DNA of 64,000 bases from Bradyrhizobium jicamae (GTDB taxonomy: Bacteria; Pseudomonadota; Alphaproteobacteria; Rhizobiales; Xanthobacteraceae). The DNA lies in NCBI RefSeq assembly GCF_018130215.1, contig NZ_JAFCKQ010000005.1, forward strand, positions 124,001 to 188,000, given 5' to 3'. Below the pieces are notes generated by a model. It did not search any database. It had not been told where the DNA came from and worked only from the letters and a program-made list of their open reading frames with translations. Position numbers and translations under genes: made by a program. This document shows positions 1 through 9,140 of this stretch, piece by piece (the stretch's first letter is position 1; the number at the start of each line of letters is the position of its first letter).

Positions 1-217
1 TGCTTTTTGTTGCCCCGGACCCTGTGCAACTGGCACCCGGCATTCCCTGCGCCCTCCGCGAGAGGAGAGGGCGGAACGAAGAGCAGGACTCGGACACATC
101 GTGCCGCGGAAATCCGGACTCATGTCGAGATACCTGCTTGATTAATTCGCCTGATTCTCAAGGTGGGGACGTTTAAATGACGATTAACCCTGTCAAGCCC
201 TCGCCGGTCCGGGTCAG
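1..217. other. Intergenic region at window edge
   Basis: No convincing gene is seen here. An imperfect inverted repeat (GCCCTC near 50, GAGGAGAGGGC near 62-72) lies in a C/G-rich stretch that looks like a dispersed intergenic repeat. The last 70 bases are less GC-rich and probably hold the promoter of the downstream methyltransferase gene. A short overlapping frame opens at 177 but shows no recognisable protein character. Confidence 0.4.
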
Positions 218-2185
218 ATGTCGATTGAAACCGCCGCTGCAATCACGCGCGTCTTTGGCCCGTGCCAAATCGTGCAGTGGAATGCCCGTGATTCGAGTCT
301 GCTTCAGGAATTGCTCCTTCTGGGGTGCGATGCCTATGCGGTCGGTCAGCACTCATTCGAAAACTCCCGCTGGATTTCATCCCGGGCCGAGGTACCTGTT
401 CCGCACAAACCGATTGCTGTCGTCGAGGTCGCCGCCGAGAAGGATGCGCTCCTCCTGATCGATACCCTCGCAAGCCTCGATCATCTCCAGAACCTCTTCC
501 TGATAGGTCCCGGCTTTTCCGGGGTCCGCAGACCGCTCGAGAACCAACTGTTCGCTCGGGGGTGGCGACGCCACCCGGCCTCACTCGCTATGTCGGACTA
601 CGAGGGAATGCGCGACGACATGCTCCCGCTGCATTCCATCTACCAGCGCGTCCCGGCGCAGGCCGCTGCCGGGTGGCCCGTCGAAGATCTGCTGAGAGAG
701 CGCAATCTCCACATGGACATGCTGCGCGAGAGCGGCTCGCGCGCCGATGCCCATGTCGTCCGCTATGCACTTGCTGCCTCGCTGGTCCGACCTGGTGACG
801 TCGTTCTCGATTGCGCGTGCGGGCTCGGCTACGGCTCCGCGGTGATCGCCGCGACGACACAAGCCTCGAAGGTCATCGGCGTGGATGTCGATGCAGATAC
901 GGTGGCCTACGCCAACGCGAATTACGGCGAGCAAAACGTCCGTTTCGAGGCCGGAGACGCGTCCGCCCTCGCCCATATCCCCGACGCCTCCGTCGACTTC
1001 ATCGTTTCGATGGAGACGATCGAACATGTCGAGAACTGGAAAGCCGTAGCAAAGGAATTCGCGAGGGTGTTGAAGCCCGACGGGCGGCTGGTTGCGAGCG
1101 TTCCGGACAGGTGGATGGACGATACCGGAAACGACCCCAACCCCTACCACTACCATGTCTTCGACTGGAGCAAGTTGTGTGAAGGTCTGGCCGAGGACTT
1201 CGTTCTTGAATCCCGCTATGTGCAGACAGCGCCCGGCGGCTTCAAATGGCCGCAGACTCCGCGTCAGCTGCGGCGCGTCCCCTTCGAAAGCGGTGTCGAA
1301 GGAGAATGGATATTGGTCGTGGCATCGGCCAATCCCTTTGCGAGGGCCGAGGAGCTGCGCGCTTCATACCGCCACCCCGCGTTTGCCGACGCCCTGTCCG
1401 CGAGCGGAGCGGTGGTCGTCGATTTCGGCTCACACTACGACAATCCATGGCTGTACCGGACCTTGGTCCAGGTCGGTGAGCGCTTCAGCGACAACGCGGT
1501 GCTGGGCCGGCTCGCCCACTGGGTTGCCGAAAATGCCCGCCCGGGATCTGCAGATCAGGGCGCCGCGCTTTGCGTCACGGGCTACCGCATTCTCGAACGT
1601 CGCCAGGCAAAAGAGGCGGGCGAGCTGGTTCGCAGGATAGAGAGCTATTGTCGAAGCGCCGAAGACACCACGAACCCTCATGTGCAGCGTTGGCGCATCT
1701 CGTTGGCCTTTCTCGCAGGCTGTCTGTCGGAACTATCCGGCGCGCTGGACGACGCGCTCAAATGGTTTTCATTGGCGGCCCGGCTGGACTGGCGATCCTT
1801 TTCCCCCATCCTGACCACCAAGACCATTGCGGCGGCCTTTCATGCAGCCCGGATCGCGCTGACATTCGAGGACGAAGCTAAAGCGTTGTCATTCTTCCAG
1901 ATAGGCTTCGACACCGCGCTCGAAGCCGCGCGCAGCGATCCGGGCGATTTTGCGGGCTCGAGCGAATCGCCCATTCCTTTCGGCCTCGCCGAGCTCGGCG
2001 AAGTCATGGATATGGGCAGCCAGTGCGCGATCGCCATCGCCGTCCTTCCGCTGCGGCGGCGCGCGCCGAGCGCGTTCTGGTCCCGGGTGAACTCGAAGCG
2101 CTTCGGATTGTTGGCGTGGAACCAGGCGCTAGAGCAGGAGAACGCATGGCTCCGCAATCAGCTTCATCAGGCAAGCCGCCGATAA
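218..2185 (+). CDS. SAM-dependent methyltransferase with degenerate N-terminal methyltransferase-like domain
   Basis: This 655-aa protein contains a class I SAM-dependent methyltransferase domain at roughly residues 185-300. Motif I is VLDCACGLGYG (D198 region), the acidic strand end is VIGVDVD, and the later motifs are FIVSMETIEHVENW and a post-motif ending in LKPDGRLVASVPD. This arrangement is typical of Methyltransf_11/25 enzymes acting on small molecules or glycans. Residues about 15-135 look like a second, decayed Rossmann domain: QIVQWNARDSSLL stands where a motif I would be and lacks the glycine-rich loop. The C-terminal 300 residues are alpha-helical in character and unassigned. It leads a co-directional run with an oxygenase-like and a HAD-type gene, suggesting a shared modification pathway. 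The substrate cannot be read from sequence. The ATG start lacks a strong ribosome binding site. Confidence 0.75.
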   Translation: MSIETAAAITRVFGPCQIVQWNARDSSLLQELLLLGCDAYAVGQHSFENSRWISSRAEVPVPHKPIAVVEVAAEKDALLLIDTLASLDHLQNLFLIGPGFSGVRRPLENQLFARGWRRHPASLAMSDYEGMRDDMLPLHSIYQRVPAQAAAGWPVEDLLRERNLHMDMLRESGSRADAHVVRYALAASLVRPGDVVLDCACGLGYGSAVIAATTQASKVIGVDVDADTVAYANANYGEQNVRFEAGDASALAHIPDASVDFIVSMETIEHVENWKAVAKEFARVLKPDGRLVASVPDRWMDDTGNDPNPYHYHVFDWSKLCEGLAEDFVLESRYVQTAPGGFKWPQTPRQLRRVPFESGVEGEWILVVASANPFARAEELRASYRHPAFADALSASGAVVVDFGSHYDNPWLYRTLVQVGERFSDNAVLGRLAHWVAENARPGSADQGAALCVTGYRILERRQAKEAGELVRRIESYCRSAEDTTNPHVQRWRISLAFLAGCLSELSGALDDALKWFSLAARLDWRSFSPILTTKTIAAAFHAARIALTFEDEAKALSFFQIGFDTALEAARSDPGDFAGSSESPIPFGLAELGEVMDMGSQCAIAIAVLPLRRRAPSAFWSRVNSKRFGLLAWNQALEQENAWLRNQLHQASRR

Positions 2186-2259
2186 GATAGCGCCGCCGGA
2201 TGTCCGCTGACACCATGGAGCGTCGCACTCTCGGGAGTTGCCACGTAAGGGGGATTACC

Positions 2260-2943
2260 ATGCAGCATATACTGGAGCGACTGGTCGGCAAGATCCAGCA
2301 GGCCGATATCGATCCGTTGCCCTCCGAAAATCTGTACATGGAGGACGTGTTCGATCCCGACGTCTACCGCGAGGTCTCGCGGCGTCTGCCGGGAGATGAC
2401 GTCTTTCAGTTCATCGATCATCCTGATGCAATGCTTCCGGATGGGCGCAGAACGCGGAAGCTGCTGGATCTCACGGAAAAGACCATTCAGCGGATGAAGC
2501 CGGAAGATCGCCCCTTCTGGAGCGACATGCGCAGCGTGATGACGTCGGATCGGCTGGTGGATTCCATTGTAGGAAAATTCGCGAGCCGCATTCGGCTACA
2601 GTTTGGGAAAAACATCCCCGAAATGGCGCTGGTTCCGATCTTTTACCGCGACTATCCCGGATATTTCATCGGTGTGCATCCGGATGCGCCCTACAAGATC
2701 GCGACATTGCAATTCTACCTTCCCAAGGACCGATCCCAAATTCATCTGGGCACCTCATTCCATTTGAAGAAGCCGGGAGGCTTCCAGTTGCTGAAAACGA
2801 ATCTATTCCAGCCGAATTCGGCCTACGCATTCGTGCGAACCGACGAGAGCTGGCACAGTGTGAAGCAACTCGGCGAGCATGAACAGGTGCGCGATACGCT
2901 TGCGCTGACGCTCTATATCAAGGGCAATGACTATCAATCCTAG
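2260..2943 (+). CDS. 2OG-Fe(II) oxygenase-like protein
   Basis: This 227-aa protein has the pattern of an iron/2-oxoglutarate dioxygenase. It shows an HxD pair (H140, D142 in GVHPDAP), a distal histidine (H199 in ESWHSV) and an arginine 12 residues later (R211 in QVRDTLAL) that could bind the co-substrate carboxylate. The surrounding beta-strand-like segments (KIATLQFYLP, DTLALTLYIK) fit a double-stranded beta-helix. I chose the ATG at 2260 because AAGGGGGA lies 6 bases upstream; a longer frame from 2200 has no such site. It lies 74 bases after the methyltransferase and 35 bases before the HAD-type gene, so it is probably in the same transcript. The family placement is inferred from motif spacing only, and the substrate is unknown. 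Confidence 0.6.
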   Translation: MQHILERLVGKIQQADIDPLPSENLYMEDVFDPDVYREVSRRLPGDDVFQFIDHPDAMLPDGRRTRKLLDLTEKTIQRMKPEDRPFWSDMRSVMTSDRLVDSIVGKFASRIRLQFGKNIPEMALVPIFYRDYPGYFIGVHPDAPYKIATLQFYLPKDRSQIHLGTSFHLKKPGGFQLLKTNLFQPNSAYAFVRTDESWHSVKQLGEHEQVRDTLALTLYIKGNDYQS

Positions 2944-2978
2944 GGATCGTCGATCCTGAGCGGCTTTATGGGGGAGTG

Positions 2979-5351
2979 ATGCACGGCTCTTTGTCCAACC
3001 TGAACTCGCAGAAGACGCAAGTCGCGGCCAGCGATCTCCCCCATGTGCTCGATGACTACGGCGACTCGATCAAGGTGCTTTCGCTCGACTGCTTCGATAC
3101 ATTGTTGTGGCGCAAGACGGCGACGCCGAGGGACGTGTTCGCCGCGCTGTCTGCCCATCCTGCCGTGAGCAGCCTGGGGATCACACCTCAACAGCGCATG
3201 AGTGCCGCCGCGCGCGCCTATCGGGCAAAGCTCCTGGAGACAGGATCCAGGCAGATCGATATCGGCGACATCTATCGCTCGTTTTCGTCGCTTTCCGCCG
3301 AAACACAGGCGCAACTGGCCGAAGCTGAGGTCGAGACCGAAGCGAATATTTGCTTCGCGTTCTTTCCGTGTGTGGAGCTGATCAGGCAGGCGCACGCCCG
3401 CGGCATCAAAATCATCATCGTGAGTGACATGTATCTGCGCGAGGGCGAGCTGAGGCGCCTTCTGACGCGGAATCTGCCCGCAGACGCAATGCAGGCAATC
3501 AGCAAGATTTATTGCTCCGTCGATTATGGAACGGCGAAAAGCGACGCGCTTTTTCCGATCGTCATCAAGGAGTGCGATGTGCCCGCATCGCAAATCCTCC
3601 ATATCGGCGACAATGAAGCCGCTGATGCGCTGGCGCCGCGCAAGCTGGGCATGCGCGCGCTGCATTTCCTCCAGTTCGACCGGGAGGTTGCGGATTTTCT
3701 GCGCTTGCAGCATGCGGCAACTTCCCTCGCCGTGCTCGGCCAGGCCGCGCAGGAAACTCCGGCTCTGCCGCGTTACAGTCCGTTCCGGCCGGTCTTTTCG
3801 GTGGCGGAACTGCAGCCGTACGCGCCGGAGACGATGATCGGCTACATGTCGTTTGGTCCGGTTCTGTACGCCTATGCCCGCTTTCTCATGGACGAGGTGG
3901 AGCAACTGCAACGGCAGGGCAAGCGGGTAAAGGTCTTCTTCCTGTTGCGCGACGGGTACCTTCTCTCGCGTGCGTGCGAAGCCTATGCGCGCAAGCCCGT
4001 CGGCAATTTGGTCCGGCTCCGCAAGCTCATCGCGGTCGCGGCTTCCTTCAGGACGCGCGCCGATGTCGACCATTACATCAGCGGAATCAGGCCCGAGCAC
4101 TACAATTTCCATGTCGTTGCCGAGCAGCTCCTGCTTCCGCGCGAGCTGACCGAGGTGTTGCTACAGATCGCCCATCAGTCGGCCGACCCGCAGGCGACCT
4201 TTCATCAGCTGCTGCACGACAAGGATATTCTGGGACTGATATTCAAGAACTCGTCCGCCTATCGAGACCGCCTGAAGCGCTACATGCTGAAGGAGATGGA
4301 GCTGGAGCAGGGCGATACTATCATCCTGGCGGATACGGGCTACACCGGTGTAACGCAGGATTATCTGACCCGAACCTTCAGCGAGGAATTGAACGTCGAC
4401 ATATTGGGCCGCTACGTACTCGCCTCTGACGAGCCCGACCGTCCGTCGAACAGCAAGTCGCTGATTACAACGTCCTGGTGCGATCACAGCCTGTTCGAGC
4501 AGAGCTGCACCTTCAGGGAAGGAGCGGTCAAGGACTACGATCTGGAGGGAGAGCCGGTTCTCGAGGAGATCAGGCTGAGTGACGAGCAGTACCAGAAGGT
4601 CACCGACATCCAGGCCGAGTGCCTGCGCTTCATCCACGATGCGAAGACCTTCTTTGCCAAGTCCGGCGTGACGCACGATTATTCAATTTTGCAGCGGGCT
4701 GCCCATGCCGCGCTGTTTCGACATGTCTACATGCCGGTCGAGGCGGAGTTGGACTATTTCAGGAACTTCCAGCACGACAAGGATATGGGGACGCCGGACC
4801 GCCGAAAGACGATCTATGATTTGAAGACCGGCTTGAAGCATGCGCGGGGCGTGCCGTCGCCGCATCGGCTCGGGACCTATGAGGCGCGCGGCCTCGGGCT
4901 TGACGCCGCATTCAGCGGCCTGATGCAGCGGGCCTTCCAGCTGGATCTGGCTCCGGAAGACATGAACGTGCGCTTCTCGCCACTGAAAATCTGGCTGGGA
5001 CGGGAGCAGGAATCGAAGGCGTTCTCGCTGAGGGTGCCGCATACCCACGATGGTTATTTCTCGGTGACGCTGCCCTATGCGAGCGGCGTCACAGTGAAGA
5101 TGTTCCTCGGCGAGCACTACGAATGGCTGCAAATCGACAAGATCGAATTGTTGAGCCGCGACGGACGCGTGCGTCGTGACGCGTCGGGTTCGCTCGATCT
5201 GGACGGAATCAATCGGGAAGGAGAGATCTATCGTTGCCAGTCGCAGGCAAGCGTCGCGACGATCCGGCCCGTTGATTTGCAGCAGGCCTCGATGCCGCAT
5301 TACTATCACATCGTCTTTCGCCCATTGGTTTTGCGGGCACAGGCCGCATGA
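2979..5351 (+). CDS. Large HAD-superfamily protein (COG5610-like predicted hydrolase)
   Basis: A 790-aa protein. The first 240 residues form a haloacid dehalogenase fold: nucleophile motif SLDCFDTLLW (D37), motif II IIIVSDMYL, and motif III around HIGDNEAADALAPRKLGM, which carries the magnesium-binding acidic residues. The FDTLL form resembles predicted HAD hydrolases often encoded in bacterial surface-polysaccharide loci (COG5610). The remaining 550 residues are not recognised; they include ADTGYTGVTQDYL, which resembles a second nucleotide- or phosphate-binding loop. A GTG at 2976 precedes the ATG at 2979; I prefer the ATG because GGGGA sits closer to the usual distance. Third in a co-directional run with the methyltransferase and oxygenase. 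A phosphatase or phosphotransfer role in glycan modification is plausible but unproven. Confidence 0.65.
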   Translation: MHGSLSNLNSQKTQVAASDLPHVLDDYGDSIKVLSLDCFDTLLWRKTATPRDVFAALSAHPAVSSLGITPQQRMSAAARAYRAKLLETGSRQIDIGDIYRSFSSLSAETQAQLAEAEVETEANICFAFFPCVELIRQAHARGIKIIIVSDMYLREGELRRLLTRNLPADAMQAISKIYCSVDYGTAKSDALFPIVIKECDVPASQILHIGDNEAADALAPRKLGMRALHFLQFDREVADFLRLQHAATSLAVLGQAAQETPALPRYSPFRPVFSVAELQPYAPETMIGYMSFGPVLYAYARFLMDEVEQLQRQGKRVKVFFLLRDGYLLSRACEAYARKPVGNLVRLRKLIAVAASFRTRADVDHYISGIRPEHYNFHVVAEQLLLPRELTEVLLQIAHQSADPQATFHQLLHDKDILGLIFKNSSAYRDRLKRYMLKEMELEQGDTIILADTGYTGVTQDYLTRTFSEELNVDILGRYVLASDEPDRPSNSKSLITTSWCDHSLFEQSCTFREGAVKDYDLEGEPVLEEIRLSDEQYQKVTDIQAECLRFIHDAKTFFAKSGVTHDYSILQRAAHAALFRHVYMPVEAELDYFRNFQHDKDMGTPDRRKTIYDLKTGLKHARGVPSPHRLGTYEARGLGLDAAFSGLMQRAFQLDLAPEDMNVRFSPLKIWLGREQESKAFSLRVPHTHDGYFSVTLPYASGVTVKMFLGEHYEWLQIDKIELLSRDGRVRRDASGSLDLDGINREGEIYRCQSQASVATIRPVDLQQASMPHYYHIVFRPLVLRAQAA

Positions 5352-5421
5352 ATTGCCGGCCCCCGACGGCCAGGCGGCTACGATCGCAGCATGACGAGGC
5401 CAATTGACCGGAGCGACGCAC

Positions 5422-6051
5422 ATGCAGAAGGTGATCCGGCTGCTGCTTTGCCTGGTCGGCCTGGTCGCGCCCATGACGACGGTGTGGGCGGAGGAGCCGG
5501 TCGCCTCTCCAGGTTCCTCCGCGGGCGATACGAAAGGAAGCATCGATTGGCCGTCAAAGGACGGGAAATTTGCCTTTCTCTCGACCCATAGCGAGGACCT
5601 GAACACCATTGACCTGATCGATCAGAAATCCCGTAAAAAACTGCAGCGGATTGCTGAGGACGATTCGAGCCAGACTGGCTGGCATGTGCTCTGGGCACCC
5701 GATTCGAACCGGTTCGCATTGATGACAAGGTTGGGTCATCCGATTCAAGGAGTGGACGTCTATTTCCGAACCGGCGACAGGTTTCGAAAGATCGATCTGC
5801 CTGACCTGCCCGAGGCGAACATCCCGGAGCGGCTCAAGCACGGCCATAAATTCCCGCATTTCGCCAACATGAACTGGCAGGAAGCGGAGGAATGGAAGAA
5901 GGACGGCTCGCTCGTCGTGACCATTGTTACCATGATCGACGGAGCAGGCCACACGATCACGGCCACACGCAAGGTCGTTGTCAGTTTCGATCGGGCTGGC
6001 AAAGCGACAATCGGAAAATCGAGGATCAAGTACGAGACGGAGGCGGACTAA
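5422..6051 (+). CDS. Secreted protein with propeller-like repeats, function unknown
   Basis: A 209-aa protein that begins with a clear Sec signal peptide (MQKVIRLLLCLVG, cleavage probably after VWA near residue 23). The mature part contains two segments resembling PD40/WD-type propeller strands: SKDGKFAFLSTHSEDL and VLWAPDSNRFALMTR. The rest is polar and lysine-rich. The ATG at 5422 is supported by GGAG eight bases upstream; an in-frame TTG at 5404 is less likely. The gene follows the HAD-type gene by 70 bases and converges on the TPR gene. A periplasmic binding or scaffold function is possible. No enzymatic motif was seen. Confidence 0.6.
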   Translation: MQKVIRLLLCLVGLVAPMTTVWAEEPVASPGSSAGDTKGSIDWPSKDGKFAFLSTHSEDLNTIDLIDQKSRKKLQRIAEDDSSQTGWHVLWAPDSNRFALMTRLGHPIQGVDVYFRTGDRFRKIDLPDLPEANIPERLKHGHKFPHFANMNWQEAEEWKKDGSLVVTIVTMIDGAGHTITATRKVVVSFDRAGKATIGKSRIKYETEAD

Positions 6052-6098
6052 TGGCGCCATCCAGTTCTTAACACTTAAGTTTATGCGAGGTGGTGTCG

Positions 6099-7460
6099 CT
6101 AGTTGTCCCTCAGCAGCGCAAACCGGCGTCGGTCGATCCGCTCGCGCACCGACGCTCCCGCCGCTGCGCAAAGATCGGGTGCATAGAGCTGGCAGTTTCC
6201 GCGCTTCTCGATGGCTTTGTCGATCAGCTCCAGAAGCCGTGCAGGCGCAAAGTCGGACGGTGCGGCAATGCGTCCGGTGACGACGTGCTTTTCCATTGCC
6301 TCGTGATCAGCGTGATCGATATCGGGGTTGCGCCAACAATTTGCGCACATGAGCTTGAAGCTCTCGGAGTGCGAATAGATGACGGCGTCGCCATCCAATT
6401 CTTCGCTCAGGTCGGCCAATTGCCGTGCGGTCTCCTGCGTGCCCGCGAAATCGAAGAACTGGTAGTTCCGCCGCAGAAGCGTTGCCAGATGGGGAAAGAC
6501 CGGGACCTGCTGCTCTCCATAGGTGTGATGCGTAATCGGGGCGCCGTCCATCAGGATGACATCGCCATAGTCGACGCCGAGATTGCCGTACAGCACGCTG
6601 CGGATGATGCCATGGCACGGACTCAGCCGTTCGATCCATATCGTTTCCTCCTGGCCTGGATCGTCAAGGTCTGCGGTACGCTCCGCGAGAGGCCGTTCGG
6701 CGAGCCTCACCTTGCAGGTCGAATATCTGCCTTCCGGCAGCCCGAAGCGTCCAAGCTCGATTTTCTGGCCCATGCGCTTCCACACATCCAGAGCCGTCGC
6801 AGCGTCTCTGGCGCCCGTGGCGCAGATTCCGAGATTCCACTCGGTGCTTTCGACAATTTCTTGGTGCAGGCTTGCAGCCGCCCGGTTTGCCACCACGCCT
6901 TCCGCGAATCTGCCCCGTGTCTTGTAGAAGAGGCCCAGATTGTAGTAGTGCGCGCTGTTTTGCGGATCAATTTCGGTCAGTTTCCGGAGGCTGCTCTCGG
7001 CAATCGTGTCCTTCTGGCGCGCCATCATTCGCGCCGACGTGGCGAGCCCGCGGAGGATCCGCTCCTGTTCGGCCTGCCTCTCGTGGACCTTGCCCAGGCG
7101 CTCCAGCTTCTCGACCATCGTCTGGAATATTGATTGTCCGGGCGGTGGCGCGTTCAGATCATCGATGTCGCGGACGGCTTCGAGGCACAGGCCAAGCGCC
7201 GAGAGGACTACCACATCGTCATTATGGGCGTCTGCTATCTCTGAAAGAACGTCTGCCGCTTCCTCCCTTGCGAGGCCTCGTTGGTCGATAATCCACAACA
7301 ATGCCATCGCGGCTCCAGGTTGGTGGCGCTGGGCCTTTCGCAAGGGCTGGATTGTCTGCGATGCCGCCTGCTTGCGGCCCGCCTGTCCTTCCGCAACGGC
7401 ATCACGCACAATCGCGCCGATCTCATTGGAAGAGAGCACCGCGCTGGGACCATTCGACAT
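6099..7460 (-). CDS. TPR-containing protein with uncharacterised C-terminal domain
   Basis: This 453-aa protein is rich in helical pairs through residue 230. One well-formed tetratricopeptide repeat (NSAHYYNLGLFYKTRGRF) lies near residues 170-190, followed by a second weaker unit. Residues 240-450 form a different domain with conserved-looking features: HGIIRSVLYGNLGVDYGD, VFPHLATLLRRN, a CxxC-like ANCW segment and a final ERIDRRRFALL. I do not recognise this domain. No signal peptide is present, so the protein is probably cytoplasmic. The start has GGAGAAG about 7 bases upstream. It converges on the secreted-protein gene. A role as an adaptor in the neighbouring modification cluster is only inference. 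Confidence 0.6.
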   Translation of the reverse strand: MSNGPSAVLSSNEIGAIVRDAVAEGQAGRKQAASQTIQPLRKAQRHQPGAAMALLWIIDQRGLAREEAADVLSEIADAHNDDVVVLSALGLCLEAVRDIDDLNAPPPGQSIFQTMVEKLERLGKVHERQAEQERILRGLATSARMMARQKDTIAESSLRKLTEIDPQNSAHYYNLGLFYKTRGRFAEGVVANRAAASLHQEIVESTEWNLGICATGARDAATALDVWKRMGQKIELGRFGLPEGRYSTCKVRLAERPLAERTADLDDPGQEETIWIERLSPCHGIIRSVLYGNLGVDYGDVILMDGAPITHHTYGEQQVPVFPHLATLLRRNYQFFDFAGTQETARQLADLSEELDGDAVIYSHSESFKLMCANCWRNPDIDHADHEAMEKHVVTGRIAAPSDFAPARLLELIDKAIEKRGNCQLYAPDLCAAAGASVRERIDRRRFALLRDN

Positions 7461-7529
7461 GATCGACTTCTCCGTGGGTGGGGGCAGGAACGGACGGTGG
7501 TCGTGTGGAGGCGTCTCAACGCAGCCGAA

Positions 7530-8243
7530 TCATATCAATCTCATCCCCTTCAGGCTCGCATGCCCGTTCTTGCCGACGATGATGTGGTCATGGACCGCGA
7601 TTCCCAGCGGCTTGGCGATCTCGATGATCGCTTTGGTCATCTGGACGTCGGCCTGCGACGGCGTCGGGTCGCCGCTTGGATGATTGTGCACAAGGATCAG
7701 CGCGGTCGCGGACAATTCCAGCGCGCGCTTGATCACCTCGCGCGGGTAGACCGGCGTGTGGTCGACCGTGCCGGTCTGCTGCACCTCGTCGGCAATCAGC
7801 TGGTTGCGCTTGTCGAGGAAGAGCAGGCGGAATTGCTCCTTGTCGGCGAAGGCCATGCCGGTTCGGCAGTAGTCGATCACGTCATTCCACGATGATAGCG
7901 CGACGCTGCGCTTGACCTCGCCCTTGGCAATCCGGTCAGCGACCGCGGCCAGCAGCTTGAGCTGATTGACCGTGGCATCCTTGACGCCCTTGACCTCGCG
8001 CAGTCGCGCCGCCGGCGCATGCACGACCTCGGCGAGCGAGCCGAACTTCTTCAGCAGCGCCTTTGCCAGAGGTTTGGTGTCGACGCGCGGGATCGCCGCG
8101 AACAGCGCCAGCTCCAACAGTTCGTAGTCGCTCAGCGCCTCGGGGCCCGCGCCATAGAAGCGCTCGCGCAGCCGTTCGCGGTGGCCGTGATAATGCGGCG
8201 TTTCGTCCGTTACGTCGGGGCTGTGGGGGGGCTTGGCGGGCAT
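7530..8243 (-). CDS. radC: RadC family JAB-domain protein
   Basis: A 237-aa member of the RadC/YicR family. The N-terminal half has a UPF0758 helix-hairpin-helix-like region ([18 protein letters not shown]). The C-terminal half is a JAB/MPN+ metal-binding domain with the signature [14 protein letters not shown], which matches H-x-H plus downstream S and D ligands. The family was named for DNA repair, but that role has been questioned, and no peptidase activity is established for the bacterial members. I chose the ATG at 8243, preceded by GGGAG; a longer frame begins at a TTG (8279) with no ribosome binding site. It is divergent from the Tag-like glycosylase gene, an arrangement compatible with but not proving a shared DNA-maintenance function. 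Confidence 0.88.
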   Translation of the reverse strand: MPAKPPHSPDVTDETPHYHGHRERLRERFYGAGPEALSDYELLELALFAAIPRVDTKPLAKALLKKFGSLAEVVHAPAARLREVKGVKDATVNQLKLLAAVADRIAKGEVKRSVALSSWNDVIDYCRTGMAFADKEQFRLLFLDKRNQLIADEVQQTGTVDHTPVYPREVIKRALELSATALILVHNHPSGDPTPSQADVQMTKAIIEIAKPLGIAVHDHIIVGKNGHASLKGMRLI

Positions 8244-8390
8244 CGCTCCCAACCATGCCGTGCCCGCCGGGTTTTGCAAGGGCTGACCGGATCGCGGCAG
8301 ACCGCACCGGTTTCTCTTGGTGGTTTGCCTTGGTCGAACCGCTGAACTACCGTTCGCCTGCGGCCCGGCATGGCCGAGGGAGGTGTTGAC

Positions 8391-9110
8391 GTGACCTCAT
8401 TCAAGGTGATCCGGGCGCGCGCCGAGAAGCGCAAGGGTGGGGCGAAGGCGCTGGAGAAGCTGCTGCCACCGGTCGCGGGCGCCAAGGTGCTGGCGAAGAT
8501 CGGCGATGACCGTGTGCTGGCGGAGATGACCAAGCGTGTGTTCTGCGCGGGCTTTGCCTGGAGCGTGATCGATGCGAAATGGCCCGGCTTCGAGGAGGCC
8601 TTCCTCGGCTTTGCACCGGCCAAGCTCGCCTTCAAGCCCGACGAATATTGGGAGAAGCTCACCAGTGACACGCGGATCGTGCGCAACGGCGCCAAGATCA
8701 TGTCGGTGCGCGACAATGGCCGCTTCGTGCAGGAGATCGCACGCGAACACGGCAGTTTCGGCAAGTTCCTGGCGGCGTGGCCGTCGTCGGACGAGGTCGG
8801 CCTGCTGGATCTCCTGGTCAAGCGAGGCAGCCGGCTCGGCGGCAATACCGGCCAGATGCTGCTGCGCTTCCTCGGCTGGGACGGCTTCGTCACCTCGCGC
8901 GACGTCATCGCCTGCCTGCGCGACGCCGGTCTCGACATCGCCGAGGAGGTCAAGTCGAAGCGAGATCTTGCCAAGGTGCAGGCGCAATTCAACGCCTGGG
9001 CCGAGGAGACCGGCCTGCCTCGCGTGCACATCTCGCGCATCTGCGCGCTCTCGATCGGAGAGAATTATGCGGCAGAGGAGATCACCCGCCGCATGCGGGG
9101 CAATGATTAA
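8391..9110 (+). CDS. DNA-3-methyladenine glycosylase I family protein
   Basis: A 239-aa protein related to Tag, which excises 3-methyladenine from alkylated DNA. Recognisable features are the early segment [23 protein letters not shown], corresponding to the Tag F-SW---kr-aFr region, and [19 protein letters not shown], corresponding to its nrxKI-a--NA segment. The usual zinc-binding Cys/His ends of classical Tag are not apparent, so this is a divergent branch. The GTG at 8391 has GAGGGAGG seven bases upstream and is a better start than the ATG at 8370, which precedes that site. The gene is transcribed away from radC and converges on map. Function in base-excision repair is likely from the family. 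Confidence 0.75.
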   Translation: MTSFKVIRARAEKRKGGAKALEKLLPPVAGAKVLAKIGDDRVLAEMTKRVFCAGFAWSVIDAKWPGFEEAFLGFAPAKLAFKPDEYWEKLTSDTRIVRNGAKIMSVRDNGRFVQEIAREHGSFGKFLAAWPSSDEVGLLDLLVKRGSRLGGNTGQMLLRFLGWDGFVTSRDVIACLRDAGLDIAEEVKSKRDLAKVQAQFNAWAEETGLPRVHISRICALSIGENYAAEEITRRMRGND

Positions 9111-9140
9111 CGGCGCGTCTCAGTTCAGGCCGCAACCCGT

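Noticed and set aside
6090..7133. Long open frame on the plus strand opposite the TPR gene
   Set aside because: It is the antisense shadow of the TPR gene; composition is Arg/Gln/Val-rich without motifs and it has no ribosome binding site.
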